DNA of 64,000 nucleotides from Parasponia andersonii (taxonomy: Eukaryota > Streptophyta > Magnoliopsida > Rosales > Cannabaceae), in contig JXTB01000019.1 in NCBI GenBank assembly GCA_002914805.1, positions 230,645 through 294,644 on the forward strand, read 5' to 3'. The notes under the pieces are model-generated. The model did no database searches, had not been told where the DNA came from, and saw nothing but the letters and a program-made list of their open reading frames with translations. Shown in pieces: positions 1 through 9,936 of this stretch. Every line of letters begins with the position of its first letter. Within the stretch, counting starts at the first letter, position 1. The position numbers were made by a program, and so were the translations under genes.

Positions 1-409
1 GTTTACGCCTGCCAAATAGGGAGGTAATTAGAAGTAACAAACCCTGCATGGGTTTACGGACTCTACACCGACGGTGTGGCATGCAGCACCACACCATAAA
101 CCCATGATACTAACACGGTGCTCATGAATGATCCTATGACACGTGCAATACAAAACTAAAGTGTGAAAATAATCGTATTCTAGTTTTTCAATAAAATAAG
201 TGTACTAGGTTTCATAGAAAGATGGCTAGTAAAATGGCCCTATTTTTTATATACCCAAAAATAACCTGCGCTCAGAAAATTCTCAGAGTAATACAGTATA
301 TATCATACAATCATATTCCACTACATATATTCAAATAACTCAAAAATCATGTTTGTACTCATATATTGCAGAAAATAAGTTTTATTAAAAAATAGTATAA
401 AACAAAGGT

Positions 410-760
410 AACCAAATCCCTATCTCACAAGAATAGCGATACCATGTTATTGAATCCTTAAGGTGTCGTTAACGATTACCCGAAAGGTCGGGAACTAATT
501 TCAAACCCTCAATCATCTTCTTACAAAAAACCAACATCTCAATGGAGCATTGAATCTTTAAATGGGCTTCCTCATTGAATTCCTAGTATCCAAAATAGCT
601 AAGTTAGATATGTAACTTGTCCAATTAGGGTCTAGACCTACTCCGGACTGGCGGCACACAAATCGAGAAAAATCTTAGCCATTTGATTTCGATTTTCATA
701 TCAGTCACCAAACATAGACAATATATATATATATATAACTTCTTGATTTTCTAAGTATAA
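410..760 (+). repeat. Diverged LTR-like repeat, copy 1
   Basis: Shares a scattered set of words, in the same order, with 3,440-3,760. These include a GGTAA-leader, AATCCTTA/AATCCTAG, a GCTAAGTTAGATAT / GCTAGGTTAGATAT core and ATTTCGATTTTC near the right end. Both copies are followed within about 500 bases by a G+C-richer block. This suggests two old copies of one LTR family, perhaps Ty3/gypsy. Boundaries are approximate and the family is not identified. Confidence 0.4.
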
Positions 761-1152
761 TCTAAAAATGACAATAAAAATACGATCCAACGGCAAGATT
801 AAAAAGCTAAACTAAAGCTCAAAACTTCTAAAATTTTCAACTTTTGATTCGGATAGTATAGGGTAAAAATATATATACCTTGACGACCTTTATAACGAGA
901 CGAATCTAATGAGCATGGTTAGATGTCAAGCAGTAGGAATCGTCATCGATGACAAAAACTCCGAAACAGCCAATAATGACATTTTCTAGGGGGTGGGCAT
1001 CGGCAGCTGCCCAAGACTGGCGGCGGAGCACCCTAGCGGCATAGCGAGCTCATGCCGGGAAGTCGGCTGGCCAGACAACTTCCTCGATTCTCGGCCGAGA
1101 GTGAGCAGAGGGAGCAAGAGAGAGAGAGGGAGATCGAGGGCGAGGGAGACAA

Positions 1153-1155
<3 letters not shown>

Positions 1156-1194
<39 letters not shown>
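1156..1194. repeat. (GA)n microsatellite
   Basis: An uninterrupted GA dinucleotide run of about 39 bases inside a purine-rich block. It produces spurious open frames on both strands (Arg-Glu on the plus strand, Ser-Leu on the minus strand). Confidence 0.95.
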
Positions 1195-1197
<3 letters not shown>

Positions 1198-1250
1198 TGA
1201 GTGGGAGGGAGAGCCCATGTGAGATAAGGAGACTGCGTCGACTTTTAAAA

Positions 1251-4200
1251 ATTTACACTTTAGTCCTTAGTTCCTAAGTCTCCATCACTTTAGTCTCCAA
1301 AAATAATTATAATTTGGTCCTTCAACACAATTTTTGCAAATTAATTCCTCCATTATTATATTCATAAAATTAATAAAATGTCCAAATTATCTTCTAAAAT
1401 TCTGGGTTTTTACATTTTCACTATTGTCATTCATTTAGAAGAAAAACTAACAGACTTGGTTTCATCTTTTCCTAAGAATAGGCCTTGAATTTTTATGTCT
1501 ATTCTGACCCCTAAACACTGTTATTTGTTTGCTATTTAACCTCTCAATTTTTCAGTTTTGATTTATCTAGGAGACAAAACTGCAAAATAAAAGTAGTTTT
1601 TACAGACTACAACCAAAAATTGTAAATCAGCTCAGGTAGTAAAACTAAGACAAACAACTGAAGCAGTCAACTAATGAGAGCCATCATGTAGTATGTTTTA
1701 TTATTTTTTTTTCTGCTACTTAAATCATTATAATAGTTAAATGGTAATTTGGTCGTTAAAAAAGAAAAAAAAAACTTACTAAATAGGGACATTATATCAT
1801 TAGTTGATTTTAGTTCAAATAATGTCATGTTTTCTGCTCTATATTTATTTTGCTCTCTCTCGTCCAAATTGGCTCTTTAAACTACATAATATAAAAATAG
1901 ATTCCTAAAAAAATAAGAAAAGAAATTAATTAATCTTCCATAGGCTAAGTCTTTCGAGACATGGAACAAAAATCCTCATCATTTACCCTCGTATTTTCCT
2001 CGCTAATAAGATATTTAATCCATGGTCTAAACGGAACTTTAATAAAATTGATAATAACTTCTTATTTTATTAGACCTGCATCAAGAAAAGAAGGCATTAT
2101 TTTTAGAATATTTTGCTCGAAAAATATGCCAAATGATTAGGCCTTTCTTATAATCAACATTTAGTGAGGGTTCTTCACTTATTCGTTGCCAAAAAACTGC
2201 CATTTGGCGTAAAATCTCCTATGATTGAAAAATCCAAAATACGCTTCGTTAAGCTCAAGTCAAACTTGTCATGATCAGAGATCTAAAATTGTGATTTTTA
2301 ATAATTTTAAGGAAAATATAATATAATATTAGTTTTATAAAATTTAATAGAAATCAAGTATCAGATAATTTCATTTTGATCCTCAAATCATTATAAATTC
2401 CATAATCATTAAAATTCTTCTTAGTTTTAATTACTTCAGGAAAATACTTATAAAAGTTTAAGAAAATTTCCACCTATTTCCTTTTTGAAACTTGTTTAGA
2501 AATCATAAACTTTGATAAAATTGGGTTTAACTGAAAAATTTAGTTCAATATCTAAAATTTGTTACACAAGATCACTTGTAGTTTCAAATTAACAACAAAA
2601 TCATCCTCATACATTCACTTACTTATTTTGGTTAAATAATTGAACAAGGAAAAAAAGACAACAAAATACGAACACCACCAGGGATTTAGAGTAGAATTTC
2701 ATGTACAAAATATGTAACTTATCTGACCACTGAGATTACTACCTCAATTAGATATATAGCTAAAAGTGGGCATTACAATGCTCAGTAAAAATTCAATTAC
2801 CATTTAGAGTGGATGCAATTTTTTATCAAATCTGTATGGCTAATACATTTTCCAAAAATCTATTTATAAACCAAATTTATAAAATAATTGGTATCCAGAC
2901 TAATTATATATTCAAAACCAAAACCAAATCCACATAATTGTATATATCATAAATCAACCCAATATATAAGTGAGTTCTCATCCTCCCATCATGGCCGTGT
3001 AATACTTCTGTAGTAAAGGTACCCAGTAATTTGATACTACTCGTAGGTGTATTAGCCAAAAACCTACCTAGAGGCCTAAGTCTTTCATCTAGCACTGTAG
3101 TAATTCGTCAGCGATCTAAACTACTATAATGCAATAATGGAACTCAAGTATGGTCCTATATTATGTACAACATGTAACTGCTCACAATAAATATACATCT
3201 AAGAATCAAATTATGTTTTAAAAATTTAACTTGGCATTACCCTGAGATTTACTATAACATAGGTAGCACATTACTATTTTACCTCATAATCACGATATAA
3301 AAATATGTATAATAATCCACACAGTCCAATCCTAGTATAATCCAACAATTTATAAAAATTTATCAAACCATTGTGAAATTACGATTTTTCATAAATAACT
3401 TGTAATGTGATTATAAATCAAACAGATACAAATTAAGGTAATTGAAACCCTGCCTCAATATGGCAGTAATAGTAAGTTAATAATGCTCAAATAAATCTCT
3501 CGTGGATCACTTGGGTGTCCAAATAGTCGTTCTTGAATCCTAGTAAGTCCATTTGAAAAAGTGATTTTTCCACCGGAGCCTTAAATGGAGAAACATAGAT
3601 CACCACTAAATTTAGAGCACCCAAAAATGCTAGGTTAGATATATACTTTACCAAAAGTGGGTCTCGTTATGAGATCAGCCCATTACACGTAAAACGGCAA
3701 AATTTACGAGCCATGAAATTTCGATTTTCGCACCACTACAAATTATAATCATATTTTATATTAAAATTCGTCTCTCTATCTCGTTGAGTCCAAATTCAAA
3801 GTTGGAATTAAGTTTCGAGGTCTCGAGTATAAAATTGGCTCAAAAATCTAAAAATTTCAAAAATACCATGATTTCAAAATATTTAAAAAAATATCATCTT
3901 TTCTATTTTAAAATTACCGCACTTTTAGACATTATTTTACTTCTACCAACGTTAATTATTCATAATTTTTAATCCTGTTTCACCTCATATAATTACTTCG
4001 GTTAAAATAATTACATCAATATTACTTTTTTGAATTTTTGTGAAAAAGTCCACTTTTCAATTCAAAATTTTACACGTCTCTAAACATCATTTCAACGCCC
4101 TAAAATCGGATTTGTTCTTGTTTGTCTAATTAATTAGTTTACAAAATATTTATAAAAATATCATAATATTTAATTAAGGGAAAATTGCCAAATCAGGAGA

Positions 4201-5420
4201 GTACTCACCGGCGGTGAGTTAATGTCGACGGCCGGTGGAAAACTGACAGCGAGCTCAGGATGAGTTGAAATGTTCTAGCTGTGGGTGAAAACAATGACGG
4301 TGGGTTGATTTTTGGCCAGAAAACATCGCGGTAGGCATTAATTTCGTGGCACTCCAACTCCATCGTTCGAACTCCGTTCGAGACAAGACTACTGATGTTA
4401 GCTTCGTCAGTGACTAAGGAGAGGCACGGGCTAGTGCGTCTGGACAGAGGCGGCGGCATGCAGTGGCGTCGAACTCAAATTCCTCTCTCCCTCTCTCAGG
4501 TCCTCCATCGTGAGAAGATGATAAACTTGGGTGCCTTTTAAGCAAAATTCTTGCGTTGTAGACCCCCATTAAAAAATTGCAGATATTTTATTCTGAAATT
4601 GCGAAAATAATTATTTACTAGAATGCCATTATGTTGAAAAAGACTCTAATATCCCTATTTAAATCAGGATTTTACAAAACTCAACTAGACCAAGTTGAGA
4701 TGATTATTTATTTCAACTTAAATTGGTCAAGTTCAATAGAGATTTTCTCCTACTAACAATTATCAGATCAAAAATTGCAAATTTTGAACTTTAAAACGAT
4801 TTTTGGGAGAAAAAAAAAAAAAGGTGCCTTTGATTTCATTTAAATACTCTAAATCTGACAAACCAAATCTATAGCAACATTTTAACTCATCCAAATATCA
4901 AATTTTCATTTTATTTATTTTTTTAGAAAAAAAAAGTGAGATGATTTGGAAATTTTTTGAGAGAAAATTTATTCTCGAGAAAACACAATCGGCTGGTATA
5001 GTAGCAGTTGGCATGTCGTAGTACAGTATTTTAGCCGACTAAGTCAAGGCTCTGTAGCAGCCGACTAATGAGATCCACGTAGCTTTGGTGTCTAATATTC
5101 TTGCAAGCCGTTTGAAAAATTATTCAACAAATGTAGGACACACCTTGTAGACACTGACAACTTATGGTAACTAAATCATATATTAATAATAATACCAATT
5201 TCTATATGAAATGTAATAAAAATTACAATAGAAACGACATATTTTCAAACTTCCACTAGTTTGCATAATAATACTAATTTGTTCATTTTTTGTAATATTT
5301 AATATAGAATTCGTCTTGTAATGAACCTAGCTAGCTAGGTAGATACGACCTTGATCGGATAAATAATGCCGTGAGAAAATGAGTTTGTAACAAATATTCC
5401 AAACATGAAAGACACATTAA
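1251..5420. other. AT-rich intergenic DNA, no gene
   Basis: Short open frames here show no codon bias, no recognisable domain and no splice-linked partner. The stretch holds the second copy of an LTR-like repeat (3,440-3,760), a G+C-richer block at 4,200-4,510, and poly-A tracts. Nothing else can be supported. Confidence 0.6.
3440..3760 (+). repeat. Diverged LTR-like repeat, copy 2
   Basis: Counterpart of 410-760. The clearest shared block is GCTAGGTTAGATAT near 3,630 followed by ATTTCGATTTTC near 3,717. Both copies lead into a G+C-richer stretch (here 4,200-4,510). Similarity is low and patchy by eye, so this is an inferred old repeat pair. Confidence 0.4.
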
Positions 5421-5427
5421 TCTTTGC

Positions 5428-5438
5428 TATATATATGT
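5428..5438 (+). promoter_or_regulatory. TATA box of the dirigent gene
   Basis: CTATATATATG lies about 75 bases before the chosen ATG at 5,509. A start site roughly 30 bases downstream would fall near 5,460. That would exclude the in-frame ATG at 5,449 from the transcript and supports translation from 5,509. Confidence 0.6.
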
Positions 5439-5508
5439 AAGCGAACATATGCAAGACAAAATTAGCGGCTCATTATTCATAAGCGTTAATCGTTTCTTTG
5501 TCTCCACC

Positions 5509-6093
5509 ATGGCTAAAACTCCTCAAAACACAACCTTGACCCTACTAATCATCTTACTAATAAGTATTTTCTCCTTCTTGAGCCTCACCACCGCAGACGA
5601 GTACTACAATACTTTTCCCAATAAAGAGCTAGGGTTTAAGCGTGAGAAGCTGACACATCTTCACTTCTACTTCCATGACGTGGTCAGCGGCCGAAACCCG
5701 ACGGCTGTCAAAGTTGCCGAGGCAGCGACGACGAACACTTCGTCGACGAATTTCGGCTATGTGGCGGTATTAGACGACCCTTTGACCGTGGGGCCGAATG
5801 CGACCTCCAAGCAGGTGGGAAGAGCTCAAGGAATTTATGGCTCGGCTTCGCAGTCCGAGGTTGGACTCTTGATGGTGTTGAACTATGTGTTCACGGAAGG
5901 GAAGTATAACGGTAGCACGCTTAGCATCTTGGGACACAACGCCATCCTTTCGGCCGTGAGAGAGATGCCTGTCGTCGGCGGTAGCGGGCGGTTCAGGTTT
6001 GCTAGAGGCTATGCCGAAGCCAGGACTTATATGTTCAACGCTACGACTCTTGATGCTGTTGTGGAGTACAATGTCTATGTCTCGCATTATTGA
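5509..6093 (+). CDS. Dirigent protein (secreted, single exon)
   Basis: Encodes 194 residues. Dirigent proteins are apoplastic beta-barrel proteins that steer stereoselective coupling of phenoxy radicals in lignan and lignin formation. Residues 1 to about 31 form a signal peptide with a hydrophobic core (LTLLIILLISIFSFLSL), probably cut before DEYY. The family signatures follow: LTHLHFYFHDVVSG, then FGYVAVLDDPLTVGP, RAQGIYG, LNYVFTEGKYNGSTLSILG, REMPVVGGSGRFRFARGYA and a C-terminal VVEYNVYV. Four N-glycosylation sequons (NTS, NAT, NGS, NAT) fit a secreted protein. The mature part has no cysteine, as in the DIR-b/d group rather than the DIR-a group. Length and the lack of introns are normal for the family. 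The ATG at 5,509 (context CCACCATGG) is preferred to the in-frame ATG at 5,449, which lies too close to the TATA box. The exact product cannot be inferred. Confidence 0.95.
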   Translation: MAKTPQNTTLTLLIILLISIFSFLSLTTADEYYNTFPNKELGFKREKLTHLHFYFHDVVSGRNPTAVKVAEAATTNTSSTNFGYVAVLDDPLTVGPNATSKQVGRAQGIYGSASQSEVGLLMVLNYVFTEGKYNGSTLSILGHNAILSAVREMPVVGGSGRFRFARGYAEARTYMFNATTLDAVVEYNVYVSHY

Positions 6094-6243
6094 TGACCAT
6101 GAAGATCAGCTGATCTATGTATACATAAATATCCATATTTCTGTGTATGTATATCTAGCTAAATGTGCATTTGGTTTTGTTTTGATGCTGTTATGGAGTA
6201 CAATAATATTTTCTCCGTCTTATCTGTGATAATAATCATCTAT

Positions 6244-6245
<2 letters not shown>
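6094..6245 (+). other. 3' flank of the dirigent gene
   Basis: Contains AT-rich 3' UTR-like sequence and an in-part repeated phrase (GATGCTGTTGTGGAGTACAAT in the coding end near 6,053, GATGCTGTTATGGAGTACAAT near 6,185). This suggests that a small piece of the coding end was duplicated into the 3' flank. Confidence 0.5.
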
Positions 6246-6295
<50 letters not shown>

Positions 6296-6298
6296 ATA
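6246..6298. repeat. (TA)n microsatellite
   Basis: Long AT dinucleotide run directly abutting the left end of a Micron-like MITE (6,299-6,535). A shorter TA run follows the right end. Confidence 0.9.
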
Positions 6299-6535
6299 GG
6301 CAACCAATCCAATCCAATCCAGCAGGTATTTATTTTTTTTTACTTAATTTGTCCAATGAAAATTTAGCATACACATTTTTTTATTATAAAAAATAAAAGA
6401 AAGAAAGAACATTAATGATGCATGTCTTTTCATATACTTCGTGGTAGCCATTAGATCACCACTAGTGATCTAATGGTTAAAAAAAAAATACCTACTCATA
6501 AATAAAGAAAAAAAATAGCTATTAGATTGGCAACC
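6299..6535 (+). mobile_element. Micron-like MITE copy 1
   Basis: Begins GGCAACCAATCC and ends GATTGGCAACC. The ends are imperfect inverted repeats running into AGGTATTTTTTTT / AAAAAATAGCTATT. The interior words TTTTTTTATTATAAAA, AAAGAACATTAATGATGCA and CGTCTTTT-like are shared with six other copies in this window. It is flanked on both sides by (TA)n. It lies about 200 bases downstream of the dirigent gene and has no coding capacity. Confidence 0.8.
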
Positions 6536-7502
6536 ATATATATATATATATATAAAAGAGTCACTCTAATCGTAATTTTCCTTATAGTCTATAGGTAGGT
6601 ATGACAGTTCAATTTTGACATCTATCACTAGATAATTGTTGGAAAAAAAGAGAAAAAAATCCATCACTAACTGTGTTTTGTATATAGCTTATAATCCATA
6701 TAAAATACATTTTACTTATTCACAGTGATTTTATAAAACTTTCTATTTGAATCCCTCCGTATAAGTATATATGTATATAAGTTGCATGTGAATAGTTGTT
6801 GTTTTGTGATTTAAATAAAAATGGATTAGTGCCATTAATTTTTGCTATTATTGTATTTGTCACAGGCTTATAGTACCTAATAAAAGGACGGCGACTTGTA
6901 AAATAATTGGTCTAATCAATTATGAAGGATGGATTTTGACTTTTGAAGCGAACTCTTGTCTTTTCCTTTTGATAGCGTCCCTCTTTCTTCGAAGTACCAT
7001 AATTTTATTGTAAATATGGGTGCTGTTTTGAGCGCAACTCAATAAATTACTTTAATAATGACAAAGCTAAATAATTAATTGCTGTATTATATGTCACGAC
7101 CTAAAAGAAGGGTGAGTGCCAAAGTGGAAATTTCACAAATTAGAATTCCCGATGATTATAAAAGTTACAAAATTACTTCAAAAATTTCTATAATCTTAAA
7201 AATGTTCATATAATCATCTTTTTGAAAAATTTCAAGAAACATGTTCCCGCAGTTATTATGTAATCAACTGCTACACATAGATATAGATAAATATTGATTT
7301 CTAAAAATCATGCATCATCCATCCAAAAGACTAAGTTATACGAACTAAATCCAAATATATAGTTAATCTTACATGATCATACTTAACCAAATCTCCTACT
7401 TAAGTCAACAATTCCATAATCTAGTAGGGAATCATTAAAAGTAAAGATAACAACTAGTAAGCCTTTAATATCTTTAACTATGCCTCCTAGTTTAAGTCAT
7501 AC
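6536..7502. other. Intergenic DNA, repeat-like
   Basis: No gene seen. From about 7,095 the sequence starts TGTCACGACC, a start typical of some plant LTRs. It may be an LTR into which the CACTA element at 7,506 inserted, continuing beyond 23,961. This is an inference from the TG start only. Confidence 0.4.
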
Positions 7503-7505
7503 TAA
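7503..7505. repeat. TAA target-site duplication, left
   Basis: TAA directly before the CACTA end matches TAA at 23,962-23,964 directly after the other end. Three-base duplications are the rule for CACTA elements. Confidence 0.75.
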
Positions 7506-7549
7506 CACTATAAGAAAAATGGGCTATAGAAACTTCATCTATATTTCTA

Positions 7550-8060
7550 TAACGGCGATATTTTGTTGCCGCTGTAAATCTATATTTATAGTAACGACAC
7601 TGAGTTTGTCATCAGTATTAAAGGTCAATCGTGAAAGATTGACCAAAATGTTATAGTGAAGACATAGGTCGTCACTATAGAGCAAAAATTAGCGACAGCA
7701 TGAGCTTGTCATCACTATAGAATGTGCTAAAAAACACGCCCGTGTACTATAATTTACCTGTGAAAAAATAGACACATTTTGTGGTATCATGAAAATATCA
7801 GACCTTATAGCAACGACATTTGTCGTTGTTATAGAGTATTTAAAAATTTTTTATATTTCAAAAAATAATTAATTAATATTAAAAGTTAAAAAAAGAAAAA
7901 AACTATAGCGACGACAACTATAGGTAAACCCGAAAATTTGGGTGGGTAATTAGTGACCGCCCAAATTTGACCCAAAAAAATTAAAAATAAAACGGTGTCG
8001 TTAAAGTTATAGTGACGACATTTTAGATTTATAACGGTGAAAAATGTTATAGGTCCTGCA
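7550..8060. repeat. CACTA left subterminal repeat region
   Basis: Many copies of a short motif around GTCGTCACTATAG / CTATAGCGACGAC in both orientations, for example near 7,590, 7,665, 7,810, 7,905 and 8,010. The same motif recurs at the right end of the element. These are expected transposase or accessory-protein binding sites. Confidence 0.8.
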
Positions 8061-8101
8061 ACATAAAAAACCACAGCTCGTCTTTTTCGGCAAATTTTTT
8101 A

Positions 8102-8103
<2 letters not shown>

Positions 8104-8160
<57 letters not shown>
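8104..8160. repeat. (CT)n microsatellite
   Basis: About 57 bases of uninterrupted CT inside the CACTA element, just after its left subterminal repeats. It could lie in the leader of the transposase transcript. Confidence 0.95.
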
Positions 8161-8163
<3 letters not shown>

Positions 8164-9340
8164 GTGCCATCCTCCTCCGTTGTGAGCCAATTAATTTTTT
8201 TATTTTTTTAAAATTTATTTAGAATATTAAAAATAATTTTTAAGTAATTATTTAGACTATTAAAAATAAAATTAGATTATATTATTGTTAGATTTATATA
8301 TTTGGTAGTAATAGGTTAATTTTATATAGTAGTTAAAAATAATGAGGTTAGATTATTATTAAAATGTGGTTATGTTTATATATTAGTTAAAAGTAATAGG
8401 TTAGTTCATATTATTTAAATTGTGTAATATGAATTTGTTATATTAGATTTATAGTATGGTTATATAATATAGTATTATTTTGGATTTGTGATATGATGAG
8501 ATTATTTTGTTTTTTTGAATATAATGAGATTTATTCGGATATAATAAATTATTTTGTTAGATTATATTGGTTTGTGGTTAAATTGAATATGTATGATTAA
8601 TGTTTGTTTGAAAATGATATAGAAAACTTATATTTGTAAGTAATTATATTTTTGGTTTATGTTGTGTATTTAAATTTGGATTTATGTTAGATTAGATTAC
8701 AAAAAATAAAATTAGATTAATATCAATGTTAGATTAGTGATTTAATTGAATTATATATGATGAAACTAGATTAAAATAAATTTGGTAATTTAATTAGAAA
8801 TATGATCTATTAATAAAAAAATATGAAAAAAATTAATAATTTAATTTAATAAGATATAATAATAATAATACAAAAAATAAATAAAAGATAATAATAACTA
8901 TTTTAAAACTTGTAGATAATAACTTATACATTTTAACTAATAATTAAATATTTAGTAAAAAGTAATAAAATTAATTAATAAAGTTAGTAATATGAGTAAT
9001 TAAATAAAGCTACTAAATAATATTTGATAATTAGGACTTCAGTATAAGGTAATAATAATAATAAAAATAATATTAATATTAATATTAATACATGAAAATA
9101 AATAGACTTAAATAATAATAATATTAGATACAAATAAATAAAAGATAATAATTAGTCCTTTAATTCACAAAACTACCCAAAATTCCCTAAAATAAGAAAC
9201 TGCAAAAATACCCTATACTTGCTAAAATACCTCTATAATTTCTCAGATACTCGAAATATCCCTATACAAAATAAAATACCCAAAATACCCCAAAAAAACA
9301 ACATAATATGATAAGTACATGCGAGTTCACAATAATACGC
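8161..9340. other. Very AT-rich non-coding part of the CACTA element
   Basis: Low-complexity AT DNA rich in TTAGATTA, TAATAATAA and ATTAATATT words. No open frame of note. It lies between the subterminal repeats and the transposase remnant. Confidence 0.6.
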
Positions 9341-9360
9341 GAGAATGGTCATCACAAATA

Positions 9361-9436
9361 AACTGGTTTAGGATATTCTTGATCATCACAGTCAGAGTTA
9401 TACAATTGTGATGATCAAGAATATTTTAAACTAGTT
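9361..9436. ncRNA. Near-perfect hairpin in the CACTA element (possible small-RNA precursor)
   Basis: Arm 9,361-9,390 and arm 9,407-9,436 are reverse complements at 27 of 30 positions, with the block GATATTCTTGATCATCACA near-intact on both. They are separated by a 16-base loop. The long paired stem with few mismatches resembles a microRNA or siRNA precursor fold. It sits about 500 bases upstream of the transposase start. Some plant CACTA elements are known to carry microRNA hairpins, but I see no match to a specific one. It could also simply be a fold-back remnant. Confidence 0.4.
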
Positions 9437-9936
9437 GACATATGATGAGAAAGGTTATAGTCATAATGTGTGCATTTGAATACATAGTGACTTTAATATA
9501 TGCATGCATTATTTTAGTCACAAAAGAAATTACTTTAGACCCGTTTAGGAGTCGATGAAAGATTATGCATCTTGATATCAATTCCTAAATTGTGACATTT
9601 AGACAGTTTGGGATTACACGTTATGTATTGTCATTCACTTATAAATATTATTCTTTGGTCAAGTTCTAGTGGCATCTCCCTGTATTCTCCAAGTATATAC
9701 ATATATGTATCACACTTAAAGGAACTGTGGGGAAATACTGTCGAAATTTTGGTATAAACGAATCAATATTTGAGTGAATGATGAACTACATAACAAAGTA
9801 ATCTTAAATGGGATAGGGCCTTACCCTTTAAAAGTGGAATGATAAGGAGGATTTAAGATATATTATAATCATACATATAATATTTGACAATCATTTCTAA
9901 CTCGTTCTGACATCAAACAACAAGTAATGCAAAAAT

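Larger units (their letters stand above)
1..1250. other. Repeat-derived intergenic DNA, no gene
   Basis: No credible coding region is seen. The stretch has the look of an old LTR: AT-rich DNA followed by a G+C-richer block near 990-1,240. A self-complementary segment spans about 49-104, with TGGGTTTA pairing with TAAACCCA around an inner ACACCGACGGTGT palindrome. The one long open frame (993-1,277) is kept open by a GA microsatellite and is not a gene. Part of this region (about 410-760) resembles 3,440-3,760. Confidence 0.5.

Noticed and set aside
993..1277. Arg/Glu-rich 94-codon open frame and its minus-strand Ser/Leu counterpart
   Set aside because: Both are held open by a GA microsatellite; no family match or gene context.
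5449..5508. In-frame upstream ATG of the dirigent gene (20 extra residues)
   Set aside because: Only about 15-20 bases downstream of the TATA box, so probably upstream of the transcript start. The signal peptide fits the ATG at 5,509.
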